Below, in pieces: positions 56,601 to 64,000 of a stretch of DNA of 64,000 bases. The stretch covers positions 1 through 64,000 of the forward strand of contig JAOVVO010000016.1 in the NCBI GenBank assembly GCA_028564675.1, written 5' to 3'. Position 1 is the first letter of the stretch; every line of letters starts with the position of its first letter. The DNA is from Onchocerca lupi (Eukaryota; Nematoda; Chromadorea; Rhabditida; Onchocercidae). The position numbers and the translations under genes are program-made. Below the pieces are notes generated by a model, which did no database searches, had not been told where the DNA came from, and saw only the letters and a list, made by a program, of their open reading frames with translations.

Positions 56601-58187
56601 GCATTAGAAATTGAAATATGGAACAGAAAGGTTAGAAAGGAAACGTATAGTCGAGAAGTTGATGCAGCAAAATATTTTGCAACAATTGATAAAAACAATA
56701 GTAGTGAAACGAATAATTCTACTTCCGTTTTATAATTGAACTTTTATTTTTGCCATAGTTTTATTTTTTGTTGTAATTCTATTATTACTTCCAAAGAAAA
56801 TAAATTTTGCATAACTGAATTTTCACTAACATCTTTTTTTCAAATGAAACCGAAAATAGATGTAATTATTAAACTATTCATACTGGATCATTTGAAAAAG
56901 TTAACAAATAAGTTGGATAGCTGAATAGCACAAGTATTAATTATATTAAATAGCAACCTGCTTTATTGAATTCTATTGCTGCAAATGTAGGAAATTAAGT
57001 TACTATGAGCCTATTATGTATTTAGATGAAAAACGATTTTGCCATTGTAGTGAAGGTTTTTTCAGACGGCTCGTTTCATTTTGGATCTTGTTACCAAAAC
57101 ATGTGCTAAAATGTAAATGAGAATTTGTGAGACAGCAGCGAACAAAATTAATCAGATAAATGCAATTAAGTTGAGCTTGAAGACTTTTTGTAGAAGTTTT
57201 TCTGATATCATTGTTCATTTTAAAAAGTTTGCAGTATGTAACTTCAAATGAGAACAGGGTATGAACCAGACTTCAGTTCATATGCTTAAATTCGTTTGAT
57301 AGTGAGTACAAGCTAACTTGATGTATTTTGAAGATATTTTGTACTCGGAATTAATTTTTATTTGTTGTAATTTATTGTAGTACTTTAGATAAGTATCTGA
57401 ATATTCATAGAAGATCTGATTATGGGCATATTCATCTTCATTTTTGCTTTTATTTTTATTTGAGTAATGACTGTTTTGCAAATGATTTGTGCAGGAAACC
57501 AGCGAAATAGAAACTAAAATTTTATTAGTTTAATGCATAGATTTAGCATTATTAGATGGATTGATGTGTAATATTATTAGGTGGATTGATGTGTAATTTC
57601 AAAATTAGTATTTCGAGAACTAAACTTTTTTTTAAAAGTATGTTAGAAGGTTACTCAGATTAAGATTTTTTGTTTGAAGGATACAAATCTGTTAGAGTTG
57701 TGCGTACTGTTACCAAATAGTTTAAATCATTACTGAAGCAACTGTTTGCTTGTCGGATGATAGATGACGCATTTGAGGGTCACGCAACAAATATCTAAAT
57801 TTTTTTCTTTGTGGAACTAAAGAAATGACTTCAATTGCGCAATTCAGCTTTCTAGTTTGATTCATTGATAGAAATGTGAATTTATGTTCAAAATCGAATC
57901 AAAAATCCAATGTGTATGAGATTTGTTGACGAAAAGCTTCCAAGTTTTGATTCATGCAGGATAAGAAATACATCCACAAAATATCATTGCTGTATGTCAC
58001 TTTATCCTGAAAATATGAATTCGTCCCTAGAATTGATCTAATGACAAGATCAGAATACAAAATGAATTGACTGAAATGCAGAACTGGTGCTGAGTATTTC
58101 AAGTTTTAGGTCCAAAACTTGCATAGTTCTCAACATGAATCATCGGTAATATGAACATGCGGATATGATTATTCACTTTCGCTTTGT
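53641..58187. other. Gene-poor AT-rich stretch
   Basis: No recognisable gene. A small GTC/CGT run occurs near 55866-55888, and a 25-base tandem duplication at 57548-57597 is listed separately. The minus frame at 57899-58102 ends in CMNQNLEAFRQQISYTLDF, which looks coding-like and lies just downstream of the RNase J-like fragment, but I cannot assign it. Confidence 0.4.
57548..57597. repeat. 25-bp direct tandem duplication
   Basis: Two adjacent copies, 57548-57572 and 57573-57597, each begin ATTATTAG and end GGATTGATGTGTAAT; they differ at a single base (A versus G). Confidence 0.9.
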
Positions 58188-58373
58188 TCACCTCATTGAA
58201 ACGAAAAACGAATTCGATTTCCAGAGAATTTTTACAATGGTCTCGTCAGCAAAACCAGTACCAAGATCACTCATAATCCACTTACCTTGGCAATGATCTA
58301 GGCTAACATTCATTCCAATCCTGTCTACTCCTCCAAGTGGAAAGAATAATAATTCATTTTTATTTATATTCAT
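58188..58373 (-). pseudogene. rnj: Ribonuclease J N-terminal fragment, probable Wolbachia-derived insertion
   Basis: The first 46 codons (58236-58373) match the N-terminus of Rickettsiales ribonuclease J, a bacterial metallo-beta-lactamase-fold RNase: NELLFFPLGGVDRIGMN, then HCQGKWIMSDLGTGFADE, fitting the family pattern NELLFxPLGG-x-x-x-IGMN and G-x-GFAD. After ADETI the resemblance stops, and the frame runs into unrelated sequence to a stop at 58188. The catalytic HxHxDH part, normally about 75 residues in, is absent, so this is a non-functional fragment. No splice signals are needed, and a bacterial-style 99-base gap separates it from another open frame upstream on the same strand. Nuclear Wolbachia transfers are common in filarial genomes; the donor call is from memory of the family, not from a search. 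Confidence 0.75.
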
Positions 58374-58472
58374 TAATTATGAATTATTAAAATATAAAGA
58401 TAGCAAAACTCAGTTCTAAATAACGGAGTTTGTTATTTTTACATAACCTACAGGGAATTTGAAAGCTTTTGT

Positions 58473-58649
58473 TCATTCTAAGATAGAGAGTATGCTGAAA
58501 CTCTTGCCAGAATTTTGTGTTACTTTGATATTAAACTTATCATTTTTTCTCTCAATAACTTCAAAATCTTTATATTTTTGGTCCGCTTTTATATGTTTGG
58601 CAACGTTATCAAAGACTTCTTGTACCTTCACTGGTTTCTTTCTCGGCAT
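58473..58649 (-). pseudogene. Small open frame upstream of the RNase J-like fragment, probably the same bacterial insertion
   Basis: A 58-codon frame begins MPRKKPVKVQEVFDNVAK and ends GKSFSILSILE; it stays open for about 20 further codons upstream of this ATG, to a TAA near 58709. It is rich in Lys, Asp and Glu, unlike the Phe/Ile/Leu-rich chance frames around it. It sits 99 bases upstream of the RNase J-like start on the same strand, like neighbouring bacterial genes. I read it as the 3' part of the gene next to rnj in the donor. I do not recognise the family. Confidence 0.5.
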
Positions 58650-58709
58650 AGGTAACAGAAAAACCTCAATAAAATCATTGAATAGACTAATATACAGATA
58701 ACTTAAGGC

Positions 58710-61700
58710 TTATGGTTGAAGACAAGTATCGACTGGAATTTCAGTTTGTAACTGCCCCTCAAATATCTGCTCATTTTCTTTTTTTCATAATGATCAGTTC
58801 TTTTTCAAATAAAATTGACTTTTTTTTCTCTCTCTCTCAAAGAATCTCTTAACTGGTTTTTTTCATTTAATTCAGAATATGAGATTAGGCGTTTTCTTAA
58901 TTCTTTTTGGAATTGCTGAAAAAGATGTTTTTCTTTGAAATTGAAAATTACTGAATGAACAAAATAATTTTCAAATTCAGGCAGATAAAGAAAAAAAATC
59001 GTGGATCAATAGACGAATTTCTATTAATGTAATTTTTTTTGAACAGTGATTGTCCTTTAATACTGGAAGACTTAAATTATGAATTGAACATTCTTAAAAA
59101 AAAGTGCTGTAATCGTCTTTCTGTTATGGCTTGGATTTTTTATTCTTCCGAATTTTTCAGCTATTTTCAGCTGAGAGTAAAAATAGAGATCTAAAGCACG
59201 TTGACATATTTTGTGCACTTATAAATCCTGTCATTCTGGATTTTTTCAAATAACAATCTGCTCAGGTTGCTCCCATTTCGTATTATGCAAATAGTACAAA
59301 CACAGATGCAATTATTTCTACATTGGCCACTTTAGTAATTAGTATACTAAATTGCATCTTACAGTATAGCAACTAAGATATATTTATTTTAAGATTTTGC
59401 TATTAATATGTTTTTTATTTTTGAAACAAAAAGCTATATTTTAAAAATATAACAATGAAAATTTTCGAAGTTTCGTAAATACAAGACTCTGCTTATTTGA
59501 AGGCTTGATCTATATTTATATGAAAATGAAAAATTCACTGCTCTCAATAAGCATACTTGAAGATCCCATATACTTCACCAAATGTCAGTTCTTTGTTTTT
59601 AGAAAATTCGAAGAATTTTATTTTGCTAGTTCAGATTTTCAGAAGCTACAAGTCATTTCTGAGTATATCTGGAATCATAAGTTGAAAATTATCATTGCGG
59701 AATAAGAGATTTGTCTAGATTATCCGAGCTTGATGTCAAATCGTCAATTTTTATAGGACCATCTAGAATGGTTGGTGGTTGTTAAAACAAACAAATGCTA
59801 TGTTTGTGCTCCTTCAAAAGGCCTTTTCTGATTTTCATATTACAATCCCAATTGTCCACAGCAAACAAACACATGTGAATCTGAGTTCTTCAGCCTTCAG
59901 TGCAGCTGTTTATGAGATGGAAGCCTATGTAAAGTTGAACTTGAATGAAGTCCTCTTGTTTTGCTAATATGCTCATAACTAGTTCCCAATCGTTACAGTT
60001 ACATCCATATTCTCTGATTCTGTAACTCTTTATGTTTTTTTTTTTTTTGAAGTGTCTTTTTGTGAAAACTTTTATTGAATAGTCTTCGGTTGATCTATAA
60101 GAAATCTGAAATTCTATTTCAAAGAAGTAATTTTTATATCTGACTTGAATTAGCTGCTCAAAGAAATGCAAAATAACAGAAGGCCTTTTTGTGATCGCAA
60201 TGCATCATTCCATAGATCTCCTTTCGAAAAACGCAAATTTGGTATCCATTTGTATTTCTTAAGTAATTTTTATAATTCTTTATAATGGACAATTCTGCAA
60301 ATCTCAGACATATTACTTCTTTCATGAAAATGGAAACGAGCACTCTCTTAGTGTAGTTATTTCTTTTTATTTATTTTAAGCCATCCCAATAAAAATATTA
60401 AAATTAAAAAGAAATCAGGCCTGTAAACTAGTTTTTATATCGAGAAATGTCACTAATTCTAAGCAGAATTTCAATTATTTTATTTTTTATAAACCAAGAA
60501 AATTCGGTCGAAAATAGAATTTGGAGGATTTTGAATCTTGAGTGGTTGATTGTGGTTTTAGCTTAGCGCATAATTCAGAAATGTAACCCTTCGGAATTTA
60601 TTTATAATAGTTAAAGCTGCTGAACACCATTTTCTTTTCTGAGAGTTGGTTTTAATCCTCGCAATCGGTCGTCTGTTTATCAGTGAGGAGGGAATCTGAG
60701 ATATAGTTGTAGGAAAATTATTGTAACAGACGTGATAATCGTAGCTCGATAGTTGATTACGTCCTTCAACGTAGTGGTCCCGGCCATCTCGATGTTTATT
60801 CTCCCATCCTTTTTCTCTATCTCGAATAAATGTCTTGCTACAGTGTCCTTCTCTAAAATCAGTCCTTGAACTTAGGTAGAAAGGTTTGACACTTGACCTC
60901 TGTACCCTTTACATCCATCGTACCACTTATTTACTTGATCCTCCCTTCGTATTTCAACCTTCAATACTTAATTTCTTAATAGTCTTTCATCGTTAAATAT
61001 TCTTAATGAAATTTTCGTTTTATCAAAATTTGAATCATTCCTAAACAAAAGATCTCATGAAAAAAACAAATTATAGTCCCGACGATAGTTAATGACCATT
61101 TAAGAAATCCATCGGCCTGATTATGCTGGTTTTCCTTACGAAAATCGAATGGAATTTTGGGATACTTGTATTTCGAATTAATTTATAGACTCACTGTCGT
61201 TCTGAGTGACTTCGTAAGAAAATAGTTTCATGATTGCATGAACAATCATGCTGCTATTACTTTCCTATCAAATATTAAAGATGGGGATGATGGAGTTATG
61301 AGTAATGAGTAATAAGCTGATTGCTTTTAAAAGGAAAATTTTATCAGCTTTAAATTAAATTTTGTGGCGACTTATCAAGCGATCTGTGTTCTATTTGTCT
61401 GCTACGTAATATGTTTACTTTGTGAAGCAAGGAAAAGTGCTTAATAGCTGCATGGTCGCTTCTACTAAGGTGATTGTACGATGTTGTGAACATTTCAGCG
61501 TTATGCTTGTGTCCTTTTGTGCTCTAAACGCTTATTCATTTCTTAAAAACAAATTATCACTCTTATCATTTATATATTTCTCCTCATCAGTCATCACCTA
61601 TAACTAACTCTCTTTGTGGCAGGCTTATCCTAGATGAGCATCTACAAATGGTAGATCATCTTCGACTTCTTACGTTCATTTCCCCTTCGACAATATTTTC

Positions 61701-63990
61701 CATGCCTTTGTTAGTTTGTTTTTATCCTGTTATCCATCGAATGCCTGTCAGTTCTGTGGATCTTTTATGTTGAATCTACACAATACAAAAGATCTATAGA
61801 GGATAGAAAGACTGAAAATTTTTCTCCGATATGGATAATAGTTATAACAGCATCTGCTGAAAGCTTCATCTAATCTCGCTCGTTATAATGATGGGCGTTA
61901 TGGATTCAGGGCCGATGCTGATAAACTTGAAGAAATGTATTCATTAATAAGAGTAGAAGGTTTTGGGAAAGAAGGTTGAAAAGGAGAATACTAATCGGTA
62001 TTCTAGAGCTGCTTATTGTGTCTCTAACGGTAATAACCCTCCTGTCCCTCTCTCTCACCGTAATTTTTTAGGTAAATGAGAACAGAATTTTCAAGGACGA
62101 AGGAAAGGATTAGGATAATTGGAGATATGAATCTATACAGATCTAGAGTTTTCTGAATCGCGAAAATCTTCAAATTTAAAAAAAAAAAAAAAAGAAAAAG
62201 GGAAATCTTTTAAAATACCAAGTTACTTGGCATTCTTCTTCACGCACTTCTAATGTTGACATCTATTAAAAATAGCATTAAGTGTTGTTTCTTAGCAACA
62301 TCATTTGTTGCTAATCAACGAGAGAAAGCGCTACATTTCTGTTTGGTCCTTTTTTCGAGCATCTTGCATTCACTTGCAGTTCGGGACTTACCCATAGAAC
62401 GTCCCTTGAAACCAATTTTACGACGTTACTTCCTGTTGACTGCCTCTGTACCGCTTTAGTGAGTTGTCACCTCAAAAATCCCAATAACAGACTCTATTTG
62501 CTTTGCTTTCTGCATGCCGGATATTAGTGCATGTCAGATTGTCTTCCAAAATCTTGTAAATACAATAGCAGATTTATTTTGAAGTTTGTTTTTAGCGTCT
62601 ACTTCAAATTTGCCTTTGCTATATAATTCTACCGACAGTTTGTAATCATGAATCTCAGAGAGTTGAAGCTCATCGAGAAGATACTGTGCTGTTCATCTAT
62701 TACAAACAAATTTGTTTCAGATACATATACTTTTTATTTTCAACACTGAGAATGGCGCAGGGCAAATTCATTATTAAAATGTTAGCAAATCGGCTAAAAT
62801 CGTATAACATAGGAATATTTGCAGATGATATTTACTGCGTGATTGAGAGATGTTTCTTTTTATTTTTCTCTTTCACCCAGTCACATCAGTATTTCAATCA
62901 AATAATAACTTCATAATTTCATTTACAACTTTTGCAGAAATTTGTTTGCTACTAACATGAATAAACTACACACGAAGTGAATTGAGGCAGAAATGTCAGA
63001 TAGATGAATGATGGTCATTGATTTAAGCGAGTTTTCGCCTTGTCTTCAACCGAATCCTGGCATTTTTTTAAATTAATAAACAATCTTCCTAAACCTCATT
63101 TCAAGCTGTTTTAGGACGGCCATTTGCGGAAAATTAGGAAGGAGTAGTGCATCGCAATGCGAAAATAAATGAGCTCGAGAGAGAGTACACATTTGTTTAC
63201 TTGCTGGTTGTCAAGCGAAATTTGAGATGAAAAGCAGACGGAACACACACTATCGGCCGATGTTTGGCTCTCTTTTCTTTAGTATTCTTTATGTTGATTT
63301 CTGCCATATTTGACCAGAAATTACTTCATGACCTTTGCTGCATCTTGCGATGCTCGTCGCTCTTGAGTACTGTATATACTTGCAGTGTGCCTCATTAACT
63401 CATTTATTTATATCTCACATCATCTTTTATCCCATGAATCTTTGAACTAATAATGACGATTATCGAAATGGGATGAACAAGATGCAAAACATTTTGTGAC
63501 ACAATCATCATCAACCATGCACTTTAATAATGTGCAGCAACTGTCCCTTTTCTCCTTCAGGGACACTCTTCTCATGTAAGCGCGCAATTCAGTATGCAGT
63601 ATGCAGTTCCTCACTGCACCAAATGTTACTGTACCCAAACAGCAGCAGCAGCAGCAGAAGTAGTAATAGTAGTGGTAGTAGTAGTAGCAGTAGCAGCAGC
63701 AACAGCAACACACATTAAAAGTAACAAATATGCACAAGGACAGACGACCATAGTACGATGCACCCGATCTGTGACCCTTGAGTTCACGACCTCTGCCTGA
63801 TATTTATCCCTCATTACTCATGACAGCAAGGTTATTGGGCGGATCTGACCTTTCCAGCAATAGATCATATCAGCAAACACTTTTATTTGACTACCACCTC
63901 TTGTCAGATACCTCCTATCTGCTACACTTCTTATACCGTTTAATTGTAACTATTTTGCCAAATAGGCAATATCTGGTAAAGACTGGCTTG
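58710..63990. other. Gene-poor AT-rich tail of the window
   Basis: No identifiable gene. Two successive minus-strand frames at 60158-60343 and 59890-60171 contain protein-like stretches (NTNGYQICVFRKEIYGMMHC, IREYGCNCNDWELVMSIL) and might be one decayed gene. A plus frame at 62686-62916 contains RLKSYNIGIFADDIYCVI. Moderately GC-raised patches lie at about 60.65-60.95 and 63.05-63.6 kb. Confidence 0.4.
63640..63712. repeat. CAG/TAG-type trinucleotide array
   Basis: Six perfect CAG units (63640-63657) run into a degenerate TAG/TAA/CAG array that ends in CAACAGCAACAC. Stops occur in one plus frame; the others read poly-Ser or poly-Ala/Val. No surrounding protein is recognisable. Confidence 0.85.
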
Positions 63991-64000
63991 ATTTGAAAAT

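Noticed and set aside
1..64000. tRNA genes, rRNA, spliced-leader RNA genes and CRISPR arrays
   Set aside because: I looked for B-box-like GGTTCRAATC motifs, the nematode SL1 sequence and regularly spaced direct repeats, and found none convincing by eye. A tRNAscan or Infernal run could still reveal a diverged one.

Overview
This looks like eukaryotic, nematode DNA, most likely from a filarial (onchocercid) worm. It is strongly AT-rich, introns mostly end in TTTCAG-like acceptors, and there is a member of the nematode-specific transthyretin-like secreted family. A short fragment resembling a Wolbachia/Rickettsiales ribonuclease J gene sits in the middle of non-coding DNA, as expected of a nuclear transfer from the endosymbiont of filariae. 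The species call is inference; no rRNA or mitochondrial marker is present.

All three recognisable intact genes lie on the minus strand. (1) 360-5885: a Prickle orthologue (prkl-1-like) in 11 exons, with a PET domain, three LIM domains and a C-terminal CaaX box (CIVS). I rebuilt it exon by exon; every phase agrees and the zinc-ligand spacing across exon joins matches the family. (2) 22071-26137: bifunctional PAPS synthetase (pps-1-like), APS kinase plus ATP sulfurylase, in 12 well-supported exons plus a tentative 10-codon first exon. (3) 29386-31791: a two-exon transthyretin-like secreted protein.

Between (2) and (3), at about 27.4-28.4 kb on the minus strand, there are frame-broken stretches colinear with the Armadillo repeats of beta-catenin. 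I read this as a decayed paralogue (pseudogene).

The rest is mostly gene-poor: about 16 kb between prkl-1 and pps-1, and about 32 kb from 31.8 kb to the end. These stretches hold homopolymer runs, short tandem repeats, trinucleotide arrays, a perfect 29-bp inverted repeat (inside the transthyretin-like intron), a perfect 14-bp hairpin, a GC-elevated patch at 51.7-53.6 kb, and the RNase J-like fragment at 58.2-58.65 kb. I see no tRNA, rRNA, CRISPR array or intact transposon. The three genes have unrelated roles (planar polarity, sulfate activation, secreted carrier-like protein) and I see no sign of an operon.
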